DNA from: DOZZ01 sp963792655
GTDB lineage: Bacteria; Acidobacteriota; Terriglobia; Bryobacterales; Bryobacteraceae
NCBI GenBank assembly: GCA_963792655.1
Contig: CAWBWU010000011.1
Location: 410,646 to 474,645 of the forward strand
DNA: 64,000 bases
Direction of reading: 5' to 3'
In this document: positions 19,168 to 28,713 of the stretch, one piece after another
How positions within the stretch are numbered: position 1 is the stretch's first letter
Layout: each line of letters begins with the position of its first letter
Made by a program: the position numbers and the translations under genes
Notes under the pieces: model-generated
Told to the model about the DNA's origin: nothing
Seen by the model: the letters and a program-made list of their open reading frames with translations, nothing else
The model's database searches: none

Positions 19168-20112
19168 TGTGCGCCTTCGATCAGAGCAGCCGCGAGCAGC
19201 GGGATCATCAACTCGTGATGGCCGGTCAGCGAGTACCCGTTCCCGCCAGCTTGAGCGTGCGGCCGCTCGACGACGTTCACGCGCGGCCTGTAGTGTTGCA
19301 GAAAATCCAGATTGACGGTGGTGAAATTCGCCAGCGGATGACCAAGGTTGCGCACCGCCGAAACAGCTTTCAAGAAAACTTCAGGCAGCACAACGGCAGA
19401 CCCCGCGTTGATATAAACACCGCCTTCATTCAACTGCGCCGCGAGCGAACAAAACAGGCGGAAGTCATGCAAGGAGGCATCGCCGATGGCCGCGCCTTGT
19501 GCTGCCGGATGGGTGTGCGGTGTATCCGTGCCGATCGCGACATGCACGGTAACCGGCACCCGCGCCCGCCACGCTTGCAGCAAAATACTCACTTCGGCAT
19601 GTTGGGTTGCGCGCGCATCCAGCGCACGACCGAGGGCCTCCCCAAGTCCTTGGCCAGGCGTAATTGCTTCATTCATCCAGCGTCCGGTTTCTTCAGCAGC
19701 ACCGAAGCGCCCGTCCGGCAGCACTGCTTCCACGTCTTCACTCGTGAAGCCGGCGATCGCAATTTCAAAATCGTGAATGGAGGTCGATCCATTCATCGCA
19801 AAGGCGGTAGCGAACCCGCGCCGCATCAAGTCGATCAGCACCGGCGCAAGACCGCACTTGATCACGTGACCACCGATGCCCCAGATCACAGGCTTGCCCT
19901 TGTCGCGTGCTCCGGCAATCGCGCGCACCACCGCACGCAACGTATCGCCGGCCAGAATGTGCGGCAACGAATCGATCAACGCGGCAACCCCGCTACCTTC
20001 GCGATACACTTTCGCGAAATCGCGCCACCACTGTTTTTCCGCCGCGCTCCGCGAGAGGCACCGTGCGCAACGCAGACAGATCAAGCGGTTGTTGCGAGTA
20101 ACGGCTGTTCAC
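19164..20112 (-). CDS. Deoxyhypusine synthase-like Rossmann protein of unknown function (one frameshift)
   Basis: The real start appears to be GTG 20112, in a GTGA overlap with the uvrA stop. That frame reads VNSRYSQQPLDLSALRTVPLAERGGKTVVA, then shifts by one base near 20018-20026 into RDFAKVYREGSGVAALIDSLPHILAG. Conserved-looking blocks are KPVIWGIGGHVIKCGLAPVLIDLMRRG, STSIHDFEIAIAGFTSEDVEA, TVHVAIGTDTPHTHPAAQG and AGSAVVLPEVFLKAVSAVRNLG. The nucleotide-fold pattern and the DxPHxHP-type segment remind me of deoxyhypusine/homospermidine synthase folds, but I do not recognise the catalytic Lys region, so no reaction is assigned. About 315 residues. It lies in an operon with uvrA upstream and a CPBP protease downstream. 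Confidence 0.6.
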
Positions 20113-22871
20113 GCCGCGGCTTCCACGCCGAGTGCTTTGCGCAGCGCTTCGGCAGTGACGCTCTTTTTCGAACGCATGACCTGCTCCGGGTTGCCCTCGG
20201 CAATGATGCGTCCGCCGAACTCACCGCCATCCGGGCCAAGGTCGATGATCCAATCCGCCACCTTCATCACATCGGTGTTGTGTTCGATCACCACGACAGT
20301 GTTGCCCAGTTCCACCAACTGCTGAAGCACATCGATGAGCTTGCGCACATCATCGAAATGCAGTCCAGTCGTCGGTTCATCGAGCAGATAAAACGTCCGC
20401 CCCGTTTGACGCTTGCTCAACTCTTTGGACAACTTCACACGCTGCGCCTCGCCGCCGGAAAGCGTTGTGGCCGACTGCCCGAGGTGCAGATATCCCAATC
20501 CGACATCCACCAGCGTCTGCAGCTTCGGACGAATCAGCGGGTAGTTCTCCAATAGCGGCAGCGCGTCTTCGATGGTCGATTCCAGCAAGTCCGCGATCGA
20601 CAACCCTTTGTAGCGAACCTGCAACGTCTCGTGGTTGTAGCGCCTGCCGCGACACACATCGCACGTGACATAGACGTCGGGCAGAAAGTTCATCTCGATG
20701 CGCTTCAACCCGTCGCCCTGGCACGCTTCGCAACGTCCGCCTTTCACGTTGAAGCTGAACCGCCCGGCTTTGTAACCACGCTCGCGCGATTCAGGCAACA
20801 TCGCGAACAACTCGCGAATCGGTGTGAACACGCCGGTGTACGTAGCGGGGTTCGATCGCGGCGTTCGCCCGATCGGCGTCTGATCGATGCGCACGACTTT
20901 GTCGAGATGCTGCAAGCCGGTGAGCGAATCGTGCGCGCCGGGCTCTTCGCGCGAGCCATAAATTTCGCGCGCCAGACTGCGATACACGATCTCGTTGATC
21001 AACGTCGATTTGCCGCTGCCCGAAACGCCGGTGACCACGGTAAACACTCCGAGCGGGATCGATACCTCCACATCTTTGAGGTTGTGTTCGCGCGCGCCCT
21101 TCACGAGCAGCCGCTTGTTGGTAGGCTTGCGGCGTTGTGCCGGAATCGGAATCGCGCGAGCGCCAGACAGGTATTGCCCGGTAAGCGATCCCGGAGCTTC
21201 CCGGATCTGTTGCGGCGTACCCTGTGCGACCACTGCCCCGCCCAGCCGCCCTGCGCCCGGCCCCAGATCGATCACGTAATCGGCTCGCTCAATCGTCTCC
21301 GCATCATGCTCCACCACGAGCACGGTGTTGCCCATGTCGCGCAACTCAGTCAACGTTTCGAGCAACCTTTCGTTGTCGCGTGGATGCAAGCCGATCGAGG
21401 GCTCATCAAGCACATACAACACACCCCGCAACTTCGACCCAATCTGAGTCGCCAGGCGGATGCGCTGCGACTCGCCACCCGATAGCGTCGCGGACGAACG
21501 GTTCAGGCTCAGGTAGTGCAGACCCACGGCTTCGAGGAATTCGAGTCGCCGGCGTACTTCGTCCACCACCCGCGCGGCAATCTGCGTCTCGCGTTCATTC
21601 AGCGTCCACGAGCGCACGGTGGAAAGCGCGCGAGAGAGCGATAACGAAGTGAACTCCGCGATGGACGTGCCATTGACGCGCACCGCCAGGCTTGCCGGCC
21701 GCAAGCGCTGACCGTTGCACGCGGCGCACTTGATCGGGCTCATGTAATCCGTCATCCACTCGCGGTAATTGTCAGTCGCGCCTTCAAACGTCTGCTGCAG
21801 CGTCGGCAGAATTCCGGCGAACTCCCCTTCGCCATACAACAACATGTGCTGCGCGGCGGGCGTGAACGACTCCCAGGGCGTCGACAGCTTCAGCTTTTGT
21901 TTGCGCGCGAATGCCACCACCAGGTTCTGCATGTAGGCGGAACTCGCGCCAGGACCAAGGCCGCCTTCAAAAAGCGCACGCCCGGGGTCTGCAATCACCT
22001 TCACCGGGTCCATCACCAGCTTCATGCCCAGACCGTTGCACGTCTCGCACGCGCCGTACGGGCTGTTGAACGAAAACGAACGCGGCTCCAGTTGCGGAAT
22101 GCTGGTGCCGCACTCCATGCACGCCATCTGGCTTGAGTAGAGACGCTCCTCGCCGTTCACCACTGCGATCAGGACCAGCCCATTTGCCAACTTTGTCGCG
22201 GTCTCGATCGAAGCTTCCAGCCGTGCCTCAATGCCGCTCTTGATCAGCAGCCGGTCCACGACAACTTCGATGTTGTGATTGCGGCGGCGATCAAGCGGCA
22301 CCTCTTCGTCCAGATTGCGCAGCACGCCATCGACACGCGCGCGAACGAATCCCTGCCGCGCCAGCTTTTCCAGATCTTTACGAAACTCGCCCTTGCGTCC
22401 GCGAACGATCGGCGCCATGACCATGATGCGGTCGTCCGGCTTGAGCGCCAGGACGTGCTGCAGAATCTGCTGCGTCGATTGCCGGTGGATCTCCGCACCG
22501 CAGGTCGGGCAATGCGGAATGCCGATGGACGAGTAGAGCAGGCGCAGATAATCGTAAATCTCAGTGATGGTTCCGACTGTCGATCGCGGGCTCCGGCTGG
22601 TCGTCTTCTGCTCAATCGAGATGGCGGGGCTTAGACCATCAATCGAATCAACATCAGGCCGCTCCATCTGATCCAGAAACTGCCGGGCATAAGGCGACAG
22701 CGTCTCCACATAGCGCCGCTGCCCTTCCGCGTAGATGGTGTCGAACGCCAGCGACGACTTACCCGAGCCGCTCAGCCCGGTGATGACCGTCAGACTGTTG
22801 CGCGGGATTTCAACGTCGATGTTCTTCAGATTGTGCTGGCGAGCGCCGTGCACAGTGATGCGTTTCAACAT
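20109..22871 (-). CDS. uvrA: UvrABC system protein A (excinuclease ATPase subunit)
   Basis: 920 residues, uninterrupted. Two ABC ATPase modules are present: Walker A GLSGSGKSSLAFDTIYAEG (residues about 32-50) and GVSGSGKSTLINEIVYRSL; signature motifs NRSSATLSGGESQRIRLA and QSATTLSGGEAQRVKLSKEL; Walker B VLYVLDEPSIGLHPRD and TFYLLDEPTTGLH. Zinc-binding cysteines appear in CMECG...CETCNGLG and CEACQGDGLKRIEMNFLPDVYVTCDVCRG. UvrA dimers scan DNA for bulky lesions and load UvrB in nucleotide excision repair. uvrB and uvrC are not in the window. The gene ends in a GTGA overlap with the DHS-like gene. Confidence 0.97.
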   Translation of the reverse strand: MLKRITVHGARQHNLKNIDVEIPRNSLTVITGLSGSGKSSLAFDTIYAEGQRRYVETLSPYARQFLDQMERPDVDSIDGLSPAISIEQKTTSRSPRSTVGTITEIYDYLRLLYSSIGIPHCPTCGAEIHRQSTQQILQHVLALKPDDRIMVMAPIVRGRKGEFRKDLEKLARQGFVRARVDGVLRNLDEEVPLDRRRNHNIEVVVDRLLIKSGIEARLEASIETATKLANGLVLIAVVNGEERLYSSQMACMECGTSIPQLEPRSFSFNSPYGACETCNGLGMKLVMDPVKVIADPGRALFEGGLGPGASSAYMQNLVVAFARKQKLKLSTPWESFTPAAQHMLLYGEGEFAGILPTLQQTFEGATDNYREWMTDYMSPIKCAACNGQRLRPASLAVRVNGTSIAEFTSLSLSRALSTVRSWTLNERETQIAARVVDEVRRRLEFLEAVGLHYLSLNRSSATLSGGESQRIRLATQIGSKLRGVLYVLDEPSIGLHPRDNERLLETLTELRDMGNTVLVVEHDAETIERADYVIDLGPGAGRLGGAVVAQGTPQQIREAPGSLTGQYLSGARAIPIPAQRRKPTNKRLLVKGAREHNLKDVEVSIPLGVFTVVTGVSGSGKSTLINEIVYRSLAREIYGSREEPGAHDSLTGLQHLDKVVRIDQTPIGRTPRSNPATYTGVFTPIRELFAMLPESRERGYKAGRFSFNVKGGRCEACQGDGLKRIEMNFLPDVYVTCDVCRGRRYNHETLQVRYKGLSIADLLESTIEDALPLLENYPLIRPKLQTLVDVGLGYLHLGQSATTLSGGEAQRVKLSKELSKRQTGRTFYLLDEPTTGLHFDDVRKLIDVLQQLVELGNTVVVIEHNTDVMKVADWIIDLGPDGGEFGGRIIAEGNPEQVMRSKKSVTAEALRKALGVEAAA

Positions 22872-22946
22872 GGGGAGGCGGCGATGTTCTGTACTCCTCC
22901 TATTTTACCGTCCTGGCTATCGGCGCCCGGGCCTGTAGTATGTTGA

Positions 22947-23309
22947 ATGCGTCGCATGCCACGTTGCGCCTCATGTGGCTCTGGACTGGTGCGTTCCCAC
23001 CGGTCGGGCTTTGAAAAACTTTTCTACCGGGCAGTTTACCGTTGCGCAAACTGTTCCGCGAAGCAGAAAGAGCCGCTGCAAACAGTGAGCCCGCTCACCC
23101 GGTACGCCCATTGCCCGCGCTGTGGGAATCCGAGTCCGGTGGTGCGCTCGCGCCCCGACAAGATCGACCGCATGATCCACGGGCCGCTGCGGCTGCTGCA
23201 TCGCCTGCTCGGCGGCACGTTGTATCACTGCATCTATTGCCGTCTGCAGTTTTACGACTTGCGCAAGAAGAAGCCGGCCGCCGAAAGCGTAGCGCCGCTC
23301 GCGCGTTAG
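22947..23309 (+). CDS. Small protein with four CxxC pairs (double zinc ribbon)
   Basis: 120 residues with CASCG, CANC, CPRCG and CIYC spaced as two zinc-ribbon knuckle pairs (RCASCGSGLVRSHRSGFEKLFYRAVYRCANCSAKQ and YAHCPRCGNP...LYHCIYCRLQFYDLRKKK). Between them, HGPLRLLHRLLGG is hydrophobic but short. The basic C-terminus and zinc ribbons suggest nucleic-acid or protein binding. I do not recognise the family. It is divergently placed from uvrA with a 75-bp gap. Confidence 0.6.
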   Translation: MRRMPRCASCGSGLVRSHRSGFEKLFYRAVYRCANCSAKQKEPLQTVSPLTRYAHCPRCGNPSPVVRSRPDKIDRMIHGPLRLLHRLLGGTLYHCIYCRLQFYDLRKKKPAAESVAPLAR

Positions 23310-23377
23310 CTCCGCAGTAGGCCGTACTGGGTGGACGCGCGGTACACCCGCTGTGATATCGTCAGGTTTCCCTAATT

Positions 23378-24220
23378 ATGCGTCTTGGTCAAATCAAGAA
23401 AGACGGGGCCGTGATTGCCGCCGTTTACGAGGGCTCACGTGCCCGCCCCATTCCTTCGCACACCATGTGCGACCTGATCCGCCGCGCCGAAGCGGAAGGG
23501 GTTACGCTCTCGGAACTGGCGAACCGCCTGGCGACTCGTCAATCGGAAGCCGCGGTTCCGCTGATCCCGATTTCCCCCAGCGAAGTATGGGCGTGCGGCT
23601 GCACCTATCAGATGAGTTCCGACTTCCGCGACGCAGAGCATGGCACGCGCGAAGGCATGTACTCGTACGTGTACCAGGGCGCACGGCCCGAAATCTTCTT
23701 CAAAGGAACGTCGCGTGTGTGTTCCGGGCCGGGGCAGACGTTTGGATTGCGCGCCGATTCGAAATTCATGGCGCCCGAACCGGAACTCGGACTGATCCTC
23801 GGCAGCAAGGGCCGCATCCTGGGCTACACGCTGGCGAACGACGTTTCGGCCTGGGACATCGAGCGTGAGAACGCGCTGTACCTGCCGCAATCGAAGACGT
23901 TCAACGGTTGCGTGGCGCTCGGCCCGGTGATCGTGACGACGGATGAAATAACAGATCCCTACAACCTCGAGATGACTTGCGAGATCGTACGCGATGGCAA
24001 GACCATCTTCTCGGGCAGCATCTCCACGTCACGCCTGAACCGCAAGTTCGAAACGCTCGTGGAGTATCTGTATCGCTCGAACAACGTGCCGGTCGGCGCA
24101 GTAATGCTGACGGGCACTGGCATCATCGTCAAGGAAGACAGCGCTCTGGCCGCGGGCGATGAAGTGAAGATCAGCATCCCGGAAATCGGCGAGCTGGTCA
24201 ACCGCGCCGCTATCGTCTAA
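23378..24220 (+). CDS. Fumarylacetoacetate hydrolase (FAH) family protein
   Basis: 280 residues. The C-terminal FAH fold shows the divalent-metal site APEPELGLIL (ExE) with Asp in NDVSAWDIERENALYLPQSKTFNGCVALGPVIV, and the closing TGTGIIVKEDSALAAGDEVKISI. Insertions such as CGCTYQMSSDFRDAEH replace the usual CxGxNY segment, so the substrate may differ from FAH, 2-keto-3-deoxy-sugar acid dehydratases or 2-hydroxyhepta-2,4-diene dioate isomerases. It probably catalyses hydrolysis, hydration or dehydration of a sugar-acid or aromatic-catabolite keto acid. The following small gene starts 10 nt after its stop. Confidence 0.82.
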   Translation: MRLGQIKKDGAVIAAVYEGSRARPIPSHTMCDLIRRAEAEGVTLSELANRLATRQSEAAVPLIPISPSEVWACGCTYQMSSDFRDAEHGTREGMYSYVYQGARPEIFFKGTSRVCSGPGQTFGLRADSKFMAPEPELGLILGSKGRILGYTLANDVSAWDIERENALYLPQSKTFNGCVALGPVIVTTDEITDPYNLEMTCEIVRDGKTIFSGSISTSRLNRKFETLVEYLYRSNNVPVGAVMLTGTGIIVKEDSALAAGDEVKISIPEIGELVNRAAIV

Positions 24221-24230
24221 CGCGTTTCCA

Positions 24231-24584
24231 ATGCCGCCAGTCGCAAGATTATGGCGCGGCTACACCACCGCTGCCAACGCGGACGAGTACGAAGCCATGC
24301 TGAAGCCGGAACTGCTGCCCGGCGTCAGCAAGGCTCCCGGTTTCATCGAAAGCTATCTGCTGAGGCGACCTGCCGGTGACGAGGTCGAGTTCATCACGGT
24401 GATGATCTTCGACTCGCTCGAGAGCATTCGCGCGCTGGCGGGTACTGATTACGAGAAGTCCATCGTTCCGGAAGAAAGGAAGCGCTTGTTGACTCGGCAT
24501 GACAGTGTGGCGAGTCATTACGAACTAGCCGCTGTTTGCAGCAACCGGGATCCCGCTGCGGAAGACAACGAGCCGCGACCGTAA
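24231..24584 (+). CDS. Small dimeric alpha/beta-barrel (ABM-like) protein
   Basis: 117 residues. VARLWRGYTTAANADEYEAMLKPELLPGVSKAPGFIESYLLRRPAGDEVEFITVMIFDSLESIRALAG has the strand-helix-strand rhythm and the 'PGF...SYLLRR...VEFITVMIFDS' pattern of antibiotic-biosynthesis monooxygenase-like (ABM) domains. These also occur in heme-degrading and purely structural proteins. No catalytic residues can be assigned. It probably shares a transcript with the FAH-family gene. Confidence 0.7.
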   Translation: MPPVARLWRGYTTAANADEYEAMLKPELLPGVSKAPGFIESYLLRRPAGDEVEFITVMIFDSLESIRALAGTDYEKSIVPEERKRLLTRHDSVASHYELAAVCSNRDPAAEDNEPRP

Positions 24585-24721
24585 GGAAGCGGTCCGCATT
24601 ACCATCTGGGCAGTGTCCGGCCTACCGTTCAGAGGCGCGACCGCAGGAAGCGCGTCATTCCGAGGTTCAGTACCCGCGACTTCAATGAAGCCCACCCATC
24701 GGGATACGCGTCCAAGGCGCT

Positions 24722-24741
24722 CGCCAATCTGGAGATTGGCG
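24722..24741. terminator. Hairpin in a convergent intergenic region
   Basis: CGCCAATC / GATTGGCG form a perfect 8-bp stem with a TGGA loop in the 167-bp gap between two converging genes. There is no T tract on either side, so termination is only suggested by position. I see no gene or other feature in the rest of this gap (24585-24751). Confidence 0.4.
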
Positions 24742-24751
24742 TTCCCGGGGG

Positions 24752-26126
24752 TTAGCGCAGCCGATAGATGATCACATTCCCCGTACGGCCTGCTTCTTTG
24801 TATTGCGTCAGCCACTGACGCAATTCCGGGTAGTTGCTAATCGACAAGTTCGGGTTATAAAGGCTTAGTCCGTCGATAATCACGGTGGGGCGCGATCGCG
24901 CTAGTTCTTCGCGGGCGGCTCGCGTGTTACTTACGACCGGCGTTGATTGCGTGAGATGGCGGTCGGCAGGCACTCCGGTGAGGGCTTGCGAGTCGAGGAA
25001 GCGGGTTGCGGCGGGAAGTCCCGTGTCGACGTACAGGTCGGGGCGGAAGCCCCAGACGAAGAGCGTGTCGCCGGGCTGCGGAGCGGCAATAGCGGCGGCG
25101 CGGCGGCTTTCCCGGTCCATGGCGGTGTCGGCCCAGTTCTCCGCATTGCCCGCCGCAAGCGCCACATACCGCGGGCCGAAGCGTACCGCCGGCACCAGCA
25201 ACAGCAACAACACCCACGCGTAGCGCCGCTTCATGGCAGCGAAGCCGGCTGACGCGGCAATCACAGCGACCGGCAGCAGTTGAAAATAATAGCGCGGGAA
25301 AAAGCGCCAGCCGAGCACCACGCCGGCGAATGACAACGCCGCCCATGCGATGAGCCGCCATTGCACCGTGCGCGCCTGCAGCCAATGCAAAACCGCTCCG
25401 GCTATTAGCAACGCGTGGAACCCCAGCCAGTTCAACGTGCGAGTGATGCCGTTCATCACCGGATTCGCCACGTGGGAACTCGCGGCATAGCGCGAGCTCC
25501 AGACCCACACCTGATCGACATAGAACGGCCAGGCTCCCGTTAACGTTCAACGCGAGCGCCGCCAGTGCGCAGGGGATGGCAAACCCTGCGATCAACGGCA
25601 ACAGCATCGGCCACACAAATAAGGCGCTTGAGGCCAGCACAAACACTGCTTTGGTGTTGAACAGAAATGCCACGCCCGCGAACACTCCGCTGAGCAATGG
25701 CCGCCGGCAAACGGCCATGTAGATGGCCGCCAGATGTGGCGCGAGCATCAGCAAGTCTGCCGCGAGCGGGATCACCGCCGAGGCCGTGTCGAATGTCAGA
25801 AAGAACGCGAGCAACGCCGCTGCCCAGTAACCTGCCGCCACGTTGAAGAGCTTGCGCGCAATCAGGAACGCGAGCCAGCACGCGAGCAGATCGTACAGTG
25901 CGCCGGCAATGCGCAGCGGGATGCCATCCCGCACGCCCCACAACAAATACACGGCGGGAACCAGCGGCGGTTTATCGAACCAGGCATCGCGATACAGCGT
26001 TTTGCCGAACGCCATCTGCTTCGCCGCAGCCATTGGCAAGCCTTCTTCGGCCCACAAAACGTGCGTGTGGCAAAGATGCGCAACCAGCAGTACCAGCAGG
26101 ATCGCGGCGAAGACGCGGGCGGTCAA
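24752..26126 (-). CDS. GT39-like membrane glycosyltransferase (one frameshift)
   Basis: The likely start is TTG 26126 (LTARVFAAILLVLLVAH). WAEEGLPMAAAKQMAFGKTLYRDAWFDKPPLVP is the typical first extracytoplasmic loop of GT39/PMT-like mannosyltransferases. Successive helices follow up to ALAALALNVN. The frame then shifts in a GGG run (CCC on the + strand at 25536-25538); removing one G restores GAWPFYVDQVWVWS. The C-terminal frame has further helices and a soluble domain with PQPGDTLFVWGFRPDLYVDTG. Reassembled length is about 457 residues. It probably transfers sugars from polyprenyl phosphate donors outside the cell membrane. Only 35 bp separate it from the divergent exonuclease gene. Confidence 0.78.
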
Positions 26127-26161
26127 GTCGCTATAGTATACTCGGCAAAGAAAAAGCGAAA

Positions 26162-27418
26162 ATGGGGGACGTTCAGGAACAGCTCGCGTGGCTGCGTCAG
26201 AAGATGGCGCAGATCGATGCCAAGTACGGCGCCGCGCCGGCAATCCCGCCTCCGAAGCTCCCGCTCCATCGCGAGTTTGTCGAAGAAGTGATGTCGGGCG
26301 CAGTGGTTGAGACGCCGCGCGGCCGGCACTTCGAAACCGAGAAGCTTTACCCGCTGCACAAGCGCCACGGCAGCTTCGATATCGCGGACCTGCTGCATTT
26401 GCCGGAAGACCTGCTCTCCGCCCTGTCCGAAGGAGCGATCCCCGCGTGCCATCCAAAGCGCTGGGCATTTCTGGATACCGAAACCACAGGTCTCGCTGGC
26501 GGCACCGGGACCTACGCGTTCCTGATCGGCATTGGCAGCATCGACGAAGAAGGCTTCCGCGTGCGGCAGTTCTTCATGCGCGAGTATGCCGAAGAAGCCT
26601 CGCAACTGCACGCGGTCGCAGAGTACCTCGAGCGCTTCGACGTGATGGTCACTTACAACGGCAAGACGTACGATCAGCCGCTGCTCGAGACGCGCTTTCG
26701 CATGTCGCGGATGAAGCCGCCGTTCGGACGCATGGAACATCTGGATCTGTTGTTCGGGTCGCGCCGCCTATGGAAGTTGCGGCTCGAGAACTGCCGGCTC
26801 TCGTATCTCGAAAACCAGATCCTCGGCGTGGAGCGCGAAGGCGATGTGCCGGGTGAACTGATCCCGCATTACTTCTTCGAGTTCGTGCGCACACAGCGCG
26901 CAGTGCGCTTGATCCCGATCTTTCATCACAACGTGATGGACATCGTTTCGCTCGCGTGTCTCACGGCAATTGTTCCGGAAGCGTTTCGTTCGCCGGCGGA
27001 ACTGGCGGTGCGGCATGGTGCGGATCTGATCGGCATTGCGCGATGGCTGCGTGAAGCAGGGCAAACCGATGAATGCCTTGCGATGCTGCGCCGCGCAGTG
27101 GATGCCGGTTTGCCCGATGCGCTGCTCTTTCGCACGCTCTTCGACATCGCGTTGATCGAGAAAAAGTGCGGGCGCGAAGATGTTGCGCTCGCCGTGTTCA
27201 GCGACCTGGTTGCATCGCCCAATCCGTATCGCGGCCGCGCTTACGAAGAGCTCGCGAAATATTATGAACATCGCGAGCGCAACTATGCGATGGCGCTTGA
27301 GATGGTGCGCGCGCTCGACCACTCCCCGGAACGGCAGCGTCGTGAGCAGCGTCTACAGTTGCGTTTACAACGTGCGCCGCGTGCGAAGGCGTGTGGCAAA
27401 CTAGAGCTTCAGCAGTGA
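26162..27418 (+). CDS. YprB-like RNase H-fold exonuclease
   Basis: ATG 26162 gives 418 residues (MGDVQEQLAWLRQKMAQI). The DEDD-type 3'-5' exonuclease core is visible: WAFLDTETTGLAGGTGTYAFLIG (first acidic pair), DVMVTYNGKTYDQPLLETRF (third acidic residue) and IFHHNVMDIVSLACL (His/Asp of the last motif). HLDLLFGSRRLWKLRLENCRLSYLE lies between. The C-terminal part (RWLREAGQTDECLAMLRRA...) resembles TPR-like helical repeats. Proteins of this COG3359 type are predicted nucleases of unclear role. It ends in a GTGA overlap with the Wzt-like ATPase, so its transcript continues into the polysaccharide genes. Confidence 0.83.
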   Translation: MGDVQEQLAWLRQKMAQIDAKYGAAPAIPPPKLPLHREFVEEVMSGAVVETPRGRHFETEKLYPLHKRHGSFDIADLLHLPEDLLSALSEGAIPACHPKRWAFLDTETTGLAGGTGTYAFLIGIGSIDEEGFRVRQFFMREYAEEASQLHAVAEYLERFDVMVTYNGKTYDQPLLETRFRMSRMKPPFGRMEHLDLLFGSRRLWKLRLENCRLSYLENQILGVEREGDVPGELIPHYFFEFVRTQRAVRLIPIFHHNVMDIVSLACLTAIVPEAFRSPAELAVRHGADLIGIARWLREAGQTDECLAMLRRAVDAGLPDALLFRTLFDIALIEKKCGREDVALAVFSDLVASPNPYRGRAYEELAKYYEHRERNYAMALEMVRALDHSPERQRREQRLQLRLQRAPRAKACGKLELQQ

Positions 27419-28713
27419 ATGCCGTCGAATTCCAGAACGTCTCAAAAAGCTACTCCATCTACGACTCTCCGGGCGACCGCTTAAAAGAGCTGTTGACGTT
27501 CGGCCGCAAGCGCTGGCACCGCGACTTTTGGGCGTTACGTGAGCTGAGCTTCGAAATTAAAAGCGGCGAAACATTCTGCATCGTCGGCGAAAACGGTTCC
27601 GGCAAGAGCACTCTGCTGCAGATGGTCGCAGGCATCCTGCAACCAACCAATGGCGTGCTGACTGTGAATGGGCGCGTGTCGGCGCTGCTGGAACTGGGCG
27701 CCGGCTTTAACCAGGAGTTCAGCGGGCGCGAGAATGTCTACCTGAACGGCTCCATCCTCGGGCTCAGCACCAAAGAGATCGACAGCCGTTATCGCGCGAT
27801 CGAGGAGTTCGCCGAAATTGGCAGCTTCATCGACCAGCCGGTGAAAACGTATTCGAGCGGTATGGTGGTGCGGCTCGCGTTTGCCATCGCAATCCATGTC
27901 GAGCCCGAAATACTGTTGGTTGACGAGGCTCTCGCTGTGGGTGATTTGTACTTCCGGCATCGCTGTATGCGCAAGGTACACGAGCTGCGCGCGCGTGGCG
28001 TGACGATTCTGTTCGTGTCCCACGCTCTTGCGGATGTAAAGGCGGTGGGCGATCGGGCCATGTGGATCGATCGCGGGCGCATCGTCGAACTAGGTGCGAC
28101 CGATCTGGTGGTTGCGAAGTATCTTGCGGCAATGACGCAGAAGGACTCGCATTATCTGGTCGAACAACCGCGCGAGACCGGGCATCGCGAGGCCGTGCGT
28201 GCCGCGGAAGTAGTCTGCCGGCTGCCCAATATCGACCATCGTCATGGCGACGGCCGCGCCGAGGTGTTGGGTATTGCGATCCTCAATGAAGAAGGCCGCG
28301 AACTGCAGATGATCGAGCCGCTCAGCAGAATCGTGGTGCGCATCAGCGTGCAGGCCCACCAGTACATCGCGGTCCCGAATGTCGGATTTCTGATGCGTAA
28401 TGCGCTCGGTGTTGACTTCGCAGGCACCAACACTTTACGCGAAGATGCTTCGCTGCCGCCGCTGCATGCGGGCGATATCTACACCGTAGACTTTCATGTT
28501 GAGCTGCCCGAGCTGTACGCGACCTCGTTCTCGTTCTCGCCCGCGATTGCAGACGGCACGCTCGAGAACTACCGCACGTGCGATTGGGTCGATAACGCCA
28601 TCGCTGTTCAGATGGGGCATGCGGATGCACCGGTCTACGGCTACATGCACTTGCCCTGTCGCGTTGAAGTGAACGCGCGCCTGGGTGCGGCCGAGGAAAC
28701 CCCCGTTGCCTGA
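27415..28713 (+). CDS. Polysaccharide ABC transporter ATP-binding protein with C-terminal carbohydrate-recognition domain (Wzt-like)
   Basis: GTG 27415 overlaps the previous stop. The ATPase half has VNAVEFQNVSKSYSIYDSPGDRLKELL, Walker A VGENGSGKST, LELGAGFNQEFSGRENVYLNG, signature YSSGMVVRLAFAIAIH, Walker B ILLVDEALAVGD and the H-loop FVSHAL. This is the class exporting O-antigen, teichoic acid or capsule with a Wzm permease. After residue about 250 a beta-rich domain (AEVLGIAILNEEGRELQMIEPLSRIVVRI, AGDIYTVDFHVELPELYATSF) corresponds to the Wzt glycan-binding module. No Wzm-type permease is visible in the window. The methyltransferase gene starts within its last codons. Confidence 0.92.
   Translation: MNAVEFQNVSKSYSIYDSPGDRLKELLTFGRKRWHRDFWALRELSFEIKSGETFCIVGENGSGKSTLLQMVAGILQPTNGVLTVNGRVSALLELGAGFNQEFSGRENVYLNGSILGLSTKEIDSRYRAIEEFAEIGSFIDQPVKTYSSGMVVRLAFAIAIHVEPEILLVDEALAVGDLYFRHRCMRKVHELRARGVTILFVSHALADVKAVGDRAMWIDRGRIVELGATDLVVAKYLAAMTQKDSHYLVEQPRETGHREAVRAAEVVCRLPNIDHRHGDGRAEVLGIAILNEEGRELQMIEPLSRIVVRISVQAHQYIAVPNVGFLMRNALGVDFAGTNTLREDASLPPLHAGDIYTVDFHVELPELYATSFSFSPAIADGTLENYRTCDWVDNAIAVQMGHADAPVYGYMHLPCRVEVNARLGAAEETPVA

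Noticed and set aside
24607..24620. GGGCAGTGTCCG shared with 56583-56594 as a mobile-element end
   Set aside because: A 12-base match is expected by chance in 64 kb, and nothing else is shared around it.
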